Under the pieces are notes generated by a model. That model made no database searches, was not told the DNA's origin, and was given only the letters and a program-made list of their open reading frames with translations. From Didymella arachidicola (lineage: Eukaryota; Ascomycota; Dothideomycetes; Pleosporales; Didymellaceae), in contig CM049989.1 of NCBI GenBank assembly GCA_016630955.3, forward strand, positions 248,001 through 312,000: a stretch of 64,000 bases of DNA, given 5' to 3'. Both the position numbers and the translations under genes were made by a program. This document shows positions 23,630-35,645 of the stretch, piece by piece (position 1 is the stretch's first letter; every line of letters begins with the position of its first letter).

Positions 23630-26600
23630 ATGAACATCATGGAGTCGACGGGAAAGAGCAGAGCAGACGGCGAGTACAAAAGCCACAATCGAGATGCTAC
23701 TAAGGCACTGGAGATCGACGAATACGAGCAGCCACCTCCCGAGTCGATTCGCCCAATCCGGTCTCATGCATCGCATGTCAACAATGCCATCTCCTTACGC
23801 GATGTGGACCCCGTCTCGGTGCGACTCGACCACCTTTCTGTGTCTGTGGACGAGTCGCCCAACGCGTTTGCGACCGTGTTTTCGAAAAAGAGAGCGTCGA
23901 CCGACCGCAGTCGCATGAAGAACATCTTGGATGATGTCTCAGCCAACCTTCCGTGTGGCACACTCACAGCTATCATCGGCGGCAGTGGTAGCGGGAAGAC
24001 GTCCTTGCTCAACCAGATGAGCGGCCGTATGAAGGGCAGCCGGATCTCGACGTCTGGCCGCACTCTATTCAATGGTAGCGAGGATACATCCAGCATCAAG
24101 AGTGCATACGTGATACAGCAAGACATCCTGCTGCCGACGTTGACCGTTCGAGAGACCTTGACTTACGCGGCGCAGCTTCGCCTCCCAATCTCCGTTTCTC
24201 CGGTCGAAAGGAAGCAATTAGTTGAGGAGGTCATCGCAGAGCTTAGTCTGAAGGAGGCAGCGGAGACGCGGATCGGAAATCATGCACACAAAGGATGCAG
24301 CGGTGGTGAGAAGAGGAGGGCGAGCCTTGGCGTGCAATTGCTTTCAAATCCAAGTTTGCTGTGGCTGGATGAGCCAACTACAGGTCTTGATTCAACAAGT
24401 GCCTTTCAGGTTGTCAAAACGCTACAAAACCTCGCTCGACAAGGGCGAACCATCATTGTGACCATTCATCAGCCGCGCTCTGAGATATGGAGTCTTTTTG
24501 ACAACGTTATACTGCTCACCCGCGGCAGTCCTGCGTATACTGGCAGCGCTAAGGACTGCCTTGGTTACTTCGCAAGGCTCGGCTACGAGATGCCACCCTT
24601 TACAAACCCAGCAGAGTACCTTATCGACGTGGTCAGCGTTGACAATAGAAGTGAAGAAGCCGAAGCTGTTGCCGAAGAGAGAGTGCAACTCATCAAAGCA
24701 GCTTGGAAAGAGCACTGCGCTGGTGAATTTAGCGAGAAGCAGCAACAAAACGTAATTGCAGCTCCAGGCAAAAACAGTCTTTCACCGACAAAGCCACGAC
24801 ATTCAGGGATGCTCCAGCAGATTCGGGTGCTCACATCACGAACCTGGGTCGTCACAATACGAGATCCAATGGGCATGTTTGGCAGCTTGCTGGAGGCCGT
24901 CAGTATGGCGATCATCACAGGTTGGATCTTTTTGCATGTCGACGGATCATTATCTGGCATTCGCTCTAGGCAAGGAGCACTCTACAATGCGGCTGCGCTT
25001 CAAGGCTACCTCATTCTGCTCTTCGAGACCTACCGCCTTACAGATGATATTCAACTGTTCGATGAAGAAGCGCGGCAAGGTGTTGTTCGTATCCCGGCCT
25101 TCCTTATATCTAGAAGGCTTGCGCGCTTCTTCATTGAAGATCTCCCCGTCCCGCTCATCTTCTCGGTCATTTACTACTTTATGGTTGGCTTTCGAGCCGA
25201 CGGCGGACAGTTCCTCACATTCTTCAGCGTCATCCTCCTCGAACACTACATTGCTGTATGTTTTGCCATGGTCTGTGTCGCCATATCAAGAAATTTTGCC
25301 GGAGCCAGTCTCGTGGCAAACCTTGCATACACCTTACAGTCAATGGCCTGCGGGTACTTCATCCAGTCAAACACCATCCCTATTTACGTACGGTGGACCA
25401 AGTGGACTGCATATGTGGTATGTGGAGAGTTTCAACGTCTATCTTGATCGGAGTTGACACTTGCATAGTTCTACGCTTTCGGCGCTCTTTGTGCTAACGA
25501 GTTCACCAACAACTTCTATGATTGTCCTGTGGGTGGCCCATTGGACGAAGCTTGTAAAGAGTATACAGGCGAGTTCATCATGGATTCGTTAGGATTTCCT
25601 GATGACTGGGTATGGCGTCCAGTCCTTGCTTTGACTGGATATGTTTTTGTCTTCTATACTGGAGCAGCCGTCCTTTTGAAGTACTGGAATGCTGAGATTG
25701 CCATGGCTCGAGCTCGACCATCTGATATGGACGCGTCTGCTGGCAAGGAGAAGATGAGCAAGCACACACCGGATGAGGTGCGCACGATCAACATCCGCCT
25801 GGAAAACTTTGGTCTCGACATTGAGAAACGCACGCTAAAGTCGCAGATGACTAAGACGATCCTCAATCCGCTTACTGTGGAGTTCCATCCCGGCTCCCTG
25901 AACGTCATCATGGGCCCATCAGGTTCCGGAAAGACATCATTATTGAACAGTATGGCTGGCAGACTGAAAGACGACTTCTCAACCAAATATAGAACGTCAG
26001 GCAGCATGACGTTTAATGGCCTAGCGCCGTCCGAAGATGTTGTCCATTCAATCTGTTCCTTCGTAACGCAGGACGACGACGCTCTTCTGGCTTCCCTGAC
26101 TGTTCGCGAAACCCTCCGCTATGCTGCAGGCCTCCGTCTACCAAAATGGATGTCAAAGCAGCAGAAATTGCAAAAGGCTGAAGAGATACTCCTCAAGATG
26201 GGTTTGAAAGATTGCGCAGACAATCTCATCGGTAACGATCTGATCAAAGGTATCAGTGGGGGTGAGAAACGCAGGGTTACCATCGCTGTTCAAATTCTCA
26301 CTGAACCACGTGTCCTCCTTCTTGACGAGCCGCTCTCAGGGCTCGACGCCTGCACTGCGCTATCCATCATGGATGTTCTCTTGGGTCTTGCGCATGAAGG
26401 TCGCACGCTGATCGTTACGATTCACCAGCCGCGCTCAGACCTCTTCGACCAATTTGGAAGCATTATGCTCCTTGCTCGAGGCGGTCATCCGGTTTTCGCA
26501 GGTCCAGCTGCTCAAATGCTTCCACACTTTGCCGCACAAGGATACAATTGCCCTAGTCATATCAATCCTGCAGACTTCGCCCTTGATCTCATTACTGTCG

Positions 26601-27680
26601 ATCTCCAACATGCCGCACGCGAAGAGGTCAGTAGAGAAAATGTTCGCAAGCTCGTCGAGGCGTGGCATCCCGATCTGATTCCTGTCACAAGGACAGGTTC
26701 GATCACTACTCCTGCTGAGCTTGGAAGTCTGGCGCGCGAGCCTGCCAGCTTTGCAGCGGCGTACTCAATCCTCATTCGTCGCGCTACCAAAAATTTCTTT
26801 CGAATGCCAGACCTTATAATCGCACGTATTATGCAGGTTGTTGGTCTCGGCATTGTACTCGCGCTCTTTTTTACGCCTCTCAAGAACGACTACTTTTCGA
26901 TTCAAAACCGCATGGGCTTTCTTGTTGAGGTTGCTCCGCTCTACTTTGTTGGAATGCTGAACAATATCGCCACCTACCCCATAGAGCGAGACGTCTTCTA
27001 CCGCGACTACGACGACCGCATTTACGGAGTTGAAGCTTTCTTTCTGACTTACATATCCATAACCACACCTTTCGAGATCATCTCGTGCTTCATATTCGCA
27101 GTTCTCGCAGTCCTCGCTGTGGGCCTCAAGCGCGATGCCATGACATACTTCATCATCACTTTTAACGCTTTTTGCATCACTAGCTGTGGCGAAAGCTTGG
27201 GTATCGCTTTCAATACGCTTTTCTCGCATACAGGCTTTAGTGTCAATATCATGAGTGTGTTCCTGAGTGTTGCACAGGTAATGGGTAAGTCGCGCGTTGA
27301 CATTGAAATAAGTTCTCGCTCTAACAAAGATGGTAGGTGGCGTGCTCTCACTCAATATACCTTCATTCCTGCAATCTTTCAACCACTTGTCTCCAGTTAA
27401 ATGGGCTATCGGCAATATGGCACCTTACACGCTCCGCGATCTGCACTTCACTTGCGAGGATGTGCAGAAGATCAACGGACAGTGTCCTATCACCACAGGG
27501 CAGCAGGTACTGGAGTTGTACAAGCTAGACAAGGACCCAGAGATGTACATCATGGCGCTGGGTATATGCGCGATAGTGTACCGATTTCTGGCGTATCTGG
27601 TGCTGAAGTGCGTCAAGGAGAGGTGGATAGGAAGATTATGGAGGAAAGTGGGGGGCGGAAGAAAGAAAGCTTCTGCGTAA
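23630..27680 (+). CDS. Full-length ABCG (WHITE-type) transporter, YOL075C-like
   Basis: Three exons: 23630-25417, 25469-27284 and 27337-27680, with 51- and 52-nt introns (GTATGT..CATAG and GTAAGT..GGTAG), giving 1,315 residues, close to yeast YOL075C. The order is NBD1-TMD1-NBD2-TMD2. NBD1 has Walker A GGSGSGKTS near residue 117, signature CSGGEKRR near 223 and Walker B LLWLDEPTTGLDS near 243. NBD2 has Walker A GPSGSGKTS near 744, signature ISGGEKRRVT near 858 and LLLDEPLSGLDA near 880. Each is followed by about six hydrophobic segments. Both sites look complete, so both should hydrolyse ATP. The substrate is unknown; fungal relatives are integral membrane efflux pumps. The reverse domain order compared with ABCB/ABCC proteins is normal for ABCG. 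A second ATG lies three codons downstream. A five-codon uORF ends just before the start. Confidence 0.93.
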
Positions 27681-28411
27681 TACCTACACAAACCGAGATT
27701 TAATTGTTAGAAACACGGCGTAATGACAAGAACGTCTAATAACTGATTACAAGATATGGATTGCTCGGTAACAGGTCTGCTATCCAATTAGGGACACAAT
27801 TCTCAGGACTATACACATTATAGGGACACTGTTCAATAGTTCCAAAAGAGCTCAAGTATAAATCGCAAGTACACACCAACGCCATCGCCGTCAACAACTT
27901 TGTCACATGCTACCTTGACTTAGCTGCGCCAAAGGTGCCTGGCCTTCCGTTGACGGCGCTAAGAAGCTTCATTTGCTGGCCATGTCGGGTTGATCTTATT
28001 TTCTGAATCGAGCTCTTGATAATCCGGCAGCTGTCGAGGTCTAGACAGTATGTTTCTGATAGGCACGAGTACAGTAAAGTCATACGCGTCCATCACACTC
28101 CGTGTCTGATGATAAATGAGAACAGGAAGCATTCAGGGATAAGTAAAAAGGGTATGGGTTGCTGTGAGAGCCTGGTACCAGAGGAGCTAGCCTCTTGGAG
28201 AGCATTTATTGCCTGGGGTTTCTCTGTCTGTATGTTGCCATTATGAGACACGGTCTGTCTGTCGCCATCGGTCAACTGCATCATCTATACATATAGCCAC
28301 TGTGCATGGAGCGTTATCGCGCGGTCGAAACTGTAATACCACGGCGTGGATGCTTACTTGGAAATGTGATTCTTTTTGCTATTGGTGAATTTGTTCATTA
28401 ATATGACGCCT
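27681..28411. other. Convergent intergenic region
   Basis: 731 AT-rich bases between two converging stop codons; presumed 3' UTRs and terminators. No gene seen. Confidence 0.6.
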
Positions 28412-29125
28412 TCAAAGGCTGCCTTCTAGTTTCTTCAAACGCTCAAATAGCTGCACAAACGCAGCTGGTTCCTGAGCCCCGCCAATCTCAAAGCGATCGT
28501 TGATTGTGAAATTTGGCACGCCACTGATGTTCTGCTCGCGAGCGTCCTGTACCTCCTTGTCGACCTCAGCGCCACCCTTCCCACTGTCCAGCCACTCTTT
28601 AATCTCTTTTTCGTCAAGTCCTGCCTTCACACCTGACTCTACCAAAATCTCCTGTGTCGTGATGTCCTTCTCATTCTCGAAATACGCAGCAAACAGTTCC
28701 TCGACGACGCGTGTCTGCACCTTAGGTCCCTTAGTCTTCCCGAGCTGCACAAGGCGGTGCGAATCGCGTGTATTTCCAGTCTTGCCACCAAACTTGAAGC
28801 TGATGCCCTCGTCCTGGCCAACTTTGGCGAGCATCTGATTGATGGTTGCTGTGCGCTCCTTGCCGAACTTTTTGATATACATCTCCTGCTTGTCGAGGCT
28901 CTTGCCAGAGTCCGGGTTCAAGTAGAAAGGGTACCATTGTGTCGAGAACGTATCGTTAGATTCCGGATGCTTCTGCTTGTATGCTGCAATGCCTTTCTCT
29001 AAGCGCTTTTTGCCAACATAACACCATGCTGGAGAATGTTAGTTTGTGCAAATTTTGTGCAATTTTGCTCTTTGTAACGTACGGCAGATTGTGTCTGACA
29101 CAATGTTGATGTTGAAGTTCGTCAT
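28412..29125 (-). CDS. DsbA/FrnE-family thiol-disulfide oxidoreductase (thioredoxin fold)
   Basis: Two exons, 29083-29125 and 28412-29028, joined across a 54-nt intron (GTACGT..CTCCAG), give 219 residues. Splicing creates the N-terminal MTNFNINIVSDTICPWCYVGKK, so the active-site motif CPWC (residues 14-17) is split by the intron. This start and the later GVPNFTINDRFEIGGAQEP (cis-proline loop and conserved glycine stretch) are typical of the DsbA-like FrnE / 2-hydroxychromene-2-carboxylate isomerase superfamily. There is no signal peptide, so it is probably cytosolic or mitochondrial rather than secretory. Fungal relatives are poorly characterised; disulfide exchange or glutathione-linked redox activity is an inference from the fold and the intact CxxC. 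Converges with the ABC transporter. Confidence 0.9.
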
Positions 29126-30353
29126 TCTGTTCAAGCTTTTTCTGAACGCCACGATGAAGGTAATCTGGGTTCTGACAACGTGCCGAGTGCTTGCCGGTGC
29201 TGCATCGCGGTTCTTATATACAGCAAATCCAGTGCTGACAAATTAGCGCCAAAGAAGTTGCGAATGCGGAAACTCGCCACTTCCGAGGCTGCGTGCTTCA
29301 TCATCAACATCGTCCGCGTCAATGGAATTTCATCGAACTCTCCATGGCAGTCTGGTACAGACAAGTGTGGTGTTAGACTGACTATACGTGCAAAAACTGC
29401 GCCTGAACAAGACTGCAATTGCTTGCTTGGGGTGCATGATCTTCCTTCCTGCGGTCTCACTTCCCTGGCGCAATTTCGGAATCACTCCTCATGAGATCAG
29501 ACTGTACAAACTCGGAGCTATACTGAAGAACGAGGAGGCAGAGTTGCGATCGACACTGCGAGATTGGACGAGAACGCAGGCCTCGCTGTGACATGCAGTC
29601 CCCATACTGCATCGAGCGTCAACCTTTATGGAGAGTGTTGCGTTGGAGACAAAAAATTGCATACCTGAACCTTGAAAAGTGAGCGAAATGGGAGGCAGTT
29701 GCAGCTGGCCCATCCTGCTCACGATTACACATGAAAGCACTGCTAGCTATGAGATGTCACTGGTATGTCTATCTCGTCAACAATACGAGATCCAGGCTCA
29801 ATCTTCGGCAGCTCAGGCTTTGTCCTTTGGTGTGGCTGCATGACAGTGGCTGCAAAGCTGGCAATTGAGTGGTGACGCCTGGTCGAGCAGAACGCATGAT
29901 TGCTCCCCTTACATTGCAATATACATATTCCTGCACGATTTTCTAAGCATGAGCATCGACCGTAGCTCTGGACTGACTCAATACGAACCGCGAGAGTCAT
30001 TTAGCTGGAGTCATGAGACGAAATGGACAAAAGCTGGTGGCGAAACGGGGTGTTCACTGCCTGGTTTACCGCGAGGATTCGCGCATATCCACCTGGGTCC
30101 ACGTTTCACCGCATAGCCTGGCCTTGGTTACTGTACCGACATGCAACATGTATTCAACGGTCTGCTCAGGATTGGCGAGCGTTGTCACCGGCCCAGAGAG
30201 TGTGGATGGCGCCATGAGGTAGCCAGCATCAACAGGATTAAGGATCTGGTCCTGACTTGACAGGCTTGCATTCCGTGGAAACAGCCGATAAAAGGTGCCC
30301 GGGGAAACCACTGCATGCCAGCCTCGTTCCTGTGTACCTTTATTCACTTCAAG
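29126..30353. other. Intergenic region, nothing supportable
   Basis: 1.2 kb. A minus-strand frame at 29131-29460 is open for 109 codons and a plus-strand one overlaps it, but neither has a domain or splice context. Confidence 0.5.
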
Positions 30354-31711
30354 ATGAGCAAAATCCTCCTCGTTGGCGCTACCGGCTATGTCGGCGGCAC
30401 CGTGCTGTCACAACTCCTCGCGAGCACCGAGGCCAATCTCCAAAATCTGACATTCGATATTCTGGTTCGACGAGAACATCAGGCTGAGCTGCTGTGCAGG
30501 AAGTATCAAGGTCGCATTAGTACTGTATACTGGGCTGGCTTAGATGACATACAGTCTCTCGAGACAATTGCATCTAGACACGACATTATCGTCAATGCTG
30601 GCTCCGACTTTATCACTGCTGGAGCTAAAGCTTTCGTCGACGGACTTTTCAGTCGTGTCAAAGCAGGCCTGCCAGCCCCATGGCTACTCCACCTTTCCGG
30701 ATGCACCAACTTGGTGGATCCATCTCAGCAACCATTCGAGTGGAACGATGAACACGATGGTCAGGCTATCTTTGAACACATGAAGTCGCTCGATACTGAG
30801 GAGCCGTACCCCCAGCGGACTGCGGAGATCGCAGTACTGGAGACCGCAGCAGAGTGAGGCGTGCAAGCAATCAGCCTGCAGGCACCGTGCATCTTTGGTG
30901 AAGGCACCGGTCTTTTTAATCGACAAGAACTCGTTATTCTTTCGGTACTCAGATACGTCCTTCAGCATGGATAGGGCTTCAAGCTGAATGACAAAGCGAA
31001 CTTTGACTGGGTATGTTCCGCTCTTCCCGTTGGTTGTCAGCTCTCACGCTGATCATTTGCTTCTTCATATAGGTTCATGTCGCCGACCGGGCTGATTACT
31101 GCGTTCTGCTGGTACGGAAAATCCTCGAACGCCCTGACAGAGGTGTGAACTACATTCCCTCAGGCACCAAAGGCATTCTATTTCCCACCGTTGGGTGAGC
31201 ATTGGTGACCGATACCAACCGGCAAGCAGTGGGTGTTGCTTTCGATGCCGGCCTGCTCCCACGCGAAGATACTCCGCAGCAGATAGAGATTCGTCTCACA
31301 CCACTGCAGGAGATCGCCGCCGAGCTGACTGCTGGCTTTTACGAAATCGCAAAGCGAGGCTGGGGTGGTGAGAAGGCGGTCAAAGGCACGATTGGCCAGA
31401 ATCTTCTTGGATGGAATCCTAAAAGGCAGCAGGAAGCTTGGAACCAGGGTTTCTATGACGAGCTCGTTGCGTTAAATGAAGGCCGCAGGGGTATCACCAT
31501 TACTAGCATGAGGTTTTTGTATCTGCGACCCACCTCAGGATCCAAGTTTCGTGCTGCTTGTGCTTTCATTCGGGGAAGACTCTCGTTGATGCAGCCATCA
31601 CATTGGCAGTGGGTCTATTGGCATGGCATGACTGACGATCGTGCCTTCTGTCACATCGTTACCACAATAGTCATGGGCCTTCGTCTCCACGTTCGATTGA
31701 GCCGTGTGTAA
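30354..31711 (+). pseudogene. Broken NmrA-like / NAD(P)-binding Rossmann reductase
   Basis: The frame starts with MSKILLVGATGYVGGTVL, the GxxGxxG dinucleotide-binding motif of extended short-chain dehydrogenases and NmrA-like proteins. Protein-like sequence continues in the same frame past three stops: TGA at 30855-30857, TAG at 30972-30974 and TGA at 31196-31198. Between and after them the translation remains coherent, e.g. GVQAISLQAPCIFGEGTGLFN, GFKLNDKANFDW, then across a normal 62-nt intron (31011-31072, GTATGT..ATATAG) VHVADRADYCVLLVRKILE and VNYIPSGTKGILFPTVG, then AVGVAFDAGLLPREDTPQQ and LLGWNPKRQQEAWNQGFYDELV. No plausible intron can remove the stops. The first and third would arise from CGA by one C-to-T change. 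The family-like part ends near 31500; the open frame to 31711 looks like read-through. Function is presumed lost. Confidence 0.82.
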
Positions 31712-31730
31712 GGTGGTTTGGGTTTGGACG

Positions 31731-32862
31731 ATGACAAGAAGCACACTACGCAAACTCGAGATTTCCAGGCTGACAGAACAAGATCTTTTGGTCGTCGGTT
31801 ACATTGTCATAATTGCACTCTCGAGAGCAACTAAGTTGTGTTGTTCGTATAGAGTGGATACCATGCACTTCAAGGTCACTTGAGTTTGTGATACTGACGT
31901 TCAGCATACTGCGAAGTTAAAGATATACTACCTAAGAATGTGATTCTCCTGCTTAAACTTAAATACGTATCTCGCCTGTTAAACACAGTTGCTCTCGGAC
32001 TTGTCAAGACGAGCATTTTGATGTTCTGCATGCGACTTGACCATCGCAAGCTCACAAAATTGGCCATCCATTTCCTCGTAGCATTTGTAGCAGCACTTTC
32101 GATCACGACTTTTTACTTCCTTGGATTTGTCTGCATTCCGCCATTCTTGTTCTGGGATGTAGCAGCGTGGACAGCAGGACGCGAGAAAAGCTTGAGCCAA
32201 CCTACTCAGCGGATGTTCTTCAATCTGAATGGGATTTGCAATATCGTACAAGATGTCAGTATCCATTTGCTGCTAATACCCATGCTGTGGAATCTCCAGA
32301 TGCCACTGCAACAGAAACTAGCGCTTGCGGCATTATTCAGAATCGGGCTCGTAGCTGTCGCAGGTAAGTATCGCGATTCATACCTAACTTACTAGCAGTC
32401 CAACCATAGCTTAACGGATCCCAGCTAGATGTGTCCGCTCTTATTATGTGCTCTTTCTCGCCAAAGAAGCTGGCATTTGGTACTACATGGCCGACTCACT
32501 CAACTGGTGCAATATTAAGATCTACGCCGGCAAGTCAATCATCTCCTAGACTACTGAGACAAGGCTGACGTTCTTCGGCGACAGTCATCATCTGCAGCTC
32601 AGCACTAACTTTCAAGGCGATGCTCAAGACTTATCTACCCAAGCTTTGGAGCTCCTCACAGCGAAGTGACCGTCGGAAAGCCAATCAAGGCTACGACCGG
32701 TCATGCGACGGACAGCTTTCAATGGAACCCTATGGCGCTTCATCCTCGAATAAGTCAAATAGTAACCGGAAATATGGCGTCACGGGCTTCGCTATGATGG
32801 GAAATGAGAGCGAAGAGGCCATCGTGCCTGAGTCCAAAATACAGGGTATTACGTTATCGTAG
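31731..32862 (+). CDS. PTH11-like / fungal rhodopsin-domain integral membrane protein, possibly decaying
   Basis: Reconstructed as four exons: 31731 to about 31842, 31905-32363, 32425-32529 and 32585-32862, about 317 residues. Exons 2-4 give coherent sequence of the fungal 7TM rhodopsin-like family: LGLVKTSILMFCMRLDHRKL, FFNLNGICNIVQDVSIHLLL, PMLWNLQMPLQQKLALAALF, YYMADSLNWCNIKIYA and KTYLPKLW, with at least five hydrophobic segments and a hydrophilic cytoplasmic tail. Relatives are thought to act as plasma-membrane receptors, but most have no known ligand. Two oddities appear: the third intron (32530-32584) has a GC donor (GCAAGT), and exon 1 (MTRSTLRKLEISRLTEQDLL) can join exon 2 only through weak donors such as GTTCGT at 31843. 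The gene follows a clear pseudogene, so it may itself be degenerating; exon 1 is the least certain part. Confidence 0.6.
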
Positions 32863-33671
32863 AGGGAACATAGGCTTCCATAGATGCACACGAATTTATT
32901 CACCATGTTTCGAAATGGCCAGACTATCTTCCTCGAGCTGCTGCCGAAGCTTGTCGATGGTGCTCTCGTTTTCGTGGGGTGCTTCGAAAGTCGTCATGCG
33001 CTGATAAGGTACTTGGTAATGGTTGCCGCTCCCTCGTGAAGTTTGATCAAGAAAGTTTGGAGACTCATAAGAGCTGCCAAAAGATCGCAAGTGAAAGTCT
33101 GAGTGCTATATAACAGCTTAGGCTCAGGTTGAGTAGGCTATTGATGTCCGCCTCCACCAAAACCAGCTGGACGCGATTGACCACCGGACAAACTGGATGC
33201 AGCGGGCTGCCTACCCTGGGAAAGATGGCCTATGGATAGCTAAGTTCTACTGGAAAGACCCAATACACAAGGCACTAGAGACTAAGCCTTCCTAAAGAGA
33301 CAGACCCCAGATGCTTGAGTACTATCAAAGAAACTGGATCGAGATGGCGCCTCCAAAAGGAGTACAAGGTTGAAAAAGAGCGTGACCTCCACCTCCAAAA
33401 AGTGGGCCTTTGCCGAACAGATTAGTACAAGGAGCTGGACCAGTACCATTACCAAAGAGATCATTATCTTCAGAGGCTGGTTTGTTGACATCGTTACCGG
33501 AGAGACTCGTTGTAAGTGAAATTTCCACATTGTCTCAAGAACTGCAAGAGGTTTGCTCGGAAAGGTGGCAACGCTCCGGTCAACCGCTCGATGTTATACA
33601 AATTAGTCGTCTCTCGTCACCTCGCTATCCAGGTCTGGTATTTGCCCACCTTAGCGCCGTTGCCGTTACTT
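32863..33671. other. Intergenic region with a possible minus-strand coding remnant
   Basis: On the minus strand, 33528-33325 reads as a Gly/Phe-rich segment (LFGKGPLFGGGG, TPFGG) and 33090-32896 ends in a coiled-coil-like tail (FEAPHENESTIDKLRQQLEE, then DSLAISKHGE and a stop). The segment between is broken by stops in every frame. This may be the relic of one glycine-rich protein gene; I cannot name it. Confidence 0.35.
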
Positions 33672-35412
33672 TCAATACCCACTCTGTTCCTTCCTGTTGC
33701 TACCGTCTGCACCGCCGTCACCTTCTTCATCTTGTCTGCTTCCCTTTGCGCCAACAGCAGCTTCATGAATGCCTTGTGCATCGCCTCGCAACTTCTCAAA
33801 ATATGCTTTGACGTCCTCTGCGCCTACAGCTTGTCCACTCTCGGCGAAGGGCTTCAAGAAAGCACTGACCTTGTCTTTCAGCTGCGCGTATGCCATCGCA
33901 CCTTGAATAGCGCGCACGCGGTCCATGTTGTTGAAAGCTGCCTCGCCACGGTCCAAAATTGAGCCGGTACCGACCGACTGTGCGCCCTCTTCGCCGTCTT
34001 CGGAGATGGGAGGCTCGTATGTGTCTTCCTCTTCCAAAAGTTGCTGATGTGGCTTCAGAAGAGGGAAGTGCTCTGCGCAATGACAGAGGTGGTCGCGGAA
34101 ATCCGGCTTGAGGAAAAGAGAGAATGGCTTTGTGAGGGCTGTAGTCGAAAGTGGAAGAAGAGACGATACTTTACAAGTCGTCGTGTTTTCCTTCTTTGGC
34201 GTGGAGGGTAGCGTCGAGGCGGCGATGTTTTCTGGGATGCTGGAAAGTGCACCATTGGGATCTTCTGACTTTTGGCGTTTGACTGAAGCCGGTATAGATA
34301 GTGACGCGCCGGTCTGATCGACCTCAATCTCGTCAAAAGCTTTGCGTTTCATGGAGTCACCGCTCGTAGTAGTCCCAGCTGAAATTGTGGTGCCTGCGGG
34401 TTGTGTCATATTGAGTCCTTTTTCGGTGTACACTGGCGCTAGGAAGCCAGACGAACCCGCATACGACTTGATCCAAGGATTGGCGTTGACGCACTTGTAG
34501 CAGAGAAAGTGATCGAAATCATCCTCAGCTGGGAAGCCCGGAGGCAATGGCGGGTCCTCATCTTCAACTTGCTCGGCGTCAGCCAGTACATCGTTCCCAT
34601 CCGTGCCATTTTGCTCCAGAGCCGTTGTGTCAAGTACAGATGTGCCTGCTGTGCTCGTCTCCTCCTTTTGAGCCTCTCCCTTGACCTCGCCTTTTGCGGA
34701 TGAATGATTTCCATCTTTTGTTGCTGATTTTTCAATCGACTTCGCGTATTCTTCACGAGTAAACCCTACCAAGCACTCCGGGTGCCACCAGTCTTCCCCA
34801 CAGCCGCCATCGTTGACGGTGCCCAAACCCAGGCACTGGAACATGGTACCCTTCTCTTGATGCGCGTCGTAGTCTTCCCCGCAACCGCAGAACTTGTTCT
34901 TGAAGTTCTGATTATAGCTGTTGCCTTTCGCAGGCGTCTCGCCAATCACGTCGCCCTTTTGACCGGTCTTCGAGTTGAGTCGCAATGTACACGGTGCGTT
35001 CTCGGGCATACGTGTCGTACCGCAGTCGCAGACGAAGTTGCGCTTGTTAAAGAGCTCGACAAGGGTGTGTTCGCCATGGCAGGAGATCGAGCACGAGTAG
35101 CAGACGCCTGCTGGAGTGTATACTTGGGCATCGCTGGCCGGCGGTGGGCTGCATGTGAGACATGCGTATAGACTTTGACGGATGGGACCGAGGTCTTGCG
35201 TACAAGTATCGAATTGCTATTCATCGTCAGCAGTGCTCCTTTCGGCGACAGGGTTACGCTACTGACGTAGGGAAGAGCCTCGCGTGCTTCTGCCTCCAGG
35301 CTGAGCTGCTCCTTGATGAACCTATATTGGAGACGTTAGGAGTCAGGTTCTATCTTTGCCAATGTCTGACTCACTCTGCTGCAGTCTGAGAGCTCTCAGA
35401 CAGCTGAGACAT
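33672..35412 (-). CDS. mlo2: UBR-box/PHD-like E3 ubiquitin ligase, Mlo2/UBR7 family
   Basis: Three exons: 35375-35412, 35267-35321 and 33672-35216 (introns of 53 and 50 nt), giving 545 residues. After a short N-terminus the UBR zinc-binding box spans about residues 32-100: QFDTCTQDLG, SLYACLTC, GVCYSCSISCHGEHTLVELF, FVCDCGTTR, with the Cys/His spacing used by N-recognins. A PHD-like zinc domain follows at about 137-275: FCGCGEDYDA, MFQCLGLGTVNDGGCGEDWWH, and, after an acidic insert, FLCYKCVNANPWI. A conserved C-terminal block LFLKPDFRDHLCHC ends the core, followed by EDTYEPPISEDGEEG. This architecture is that of human UBR7 and S. pombe mlo2; the human protein ubiquitinates histone H2B. Substrates here are unknown. 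It is divergent from MCM2, 496 bp apart. Confidence 0.9.
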
Positions 35413-35645
35413 GCTGCTGGTACGTGGCTTTGCAGACGCGGTAGTCGACTGTGAGTCCGCCATGGCGGAGGTGCCGGTCGCGCGAGAGGCGCGATATAGT
35501 TTTCGCGGTCGCAAATCTGGTGATGATGCGCAAATAGGGTCCTGAAAGTATAGGTAATATCTGTTCCCAAGTGTTCCTGGTCAAGAAGTTGACGCTGGAG
35601 TAGGCGGAAGTTCAATTAAGCCCCAATTTGGTTAGCGCTATGGAG

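Noticed and set aside
26765..27415. 216-codon minus-strand frame within the ABC transporter
   Set aside because: It is a shadow of the second transmembrane domain coding sequence and crosses an intron of the real gene.
31195..31230. Removal of the third stop in the NmrA-like gene by an intron starting GTGAGC
   Set aside because: The intron would be only about 35 nt and would delete sequence that is coherent with the family in the existing frame.
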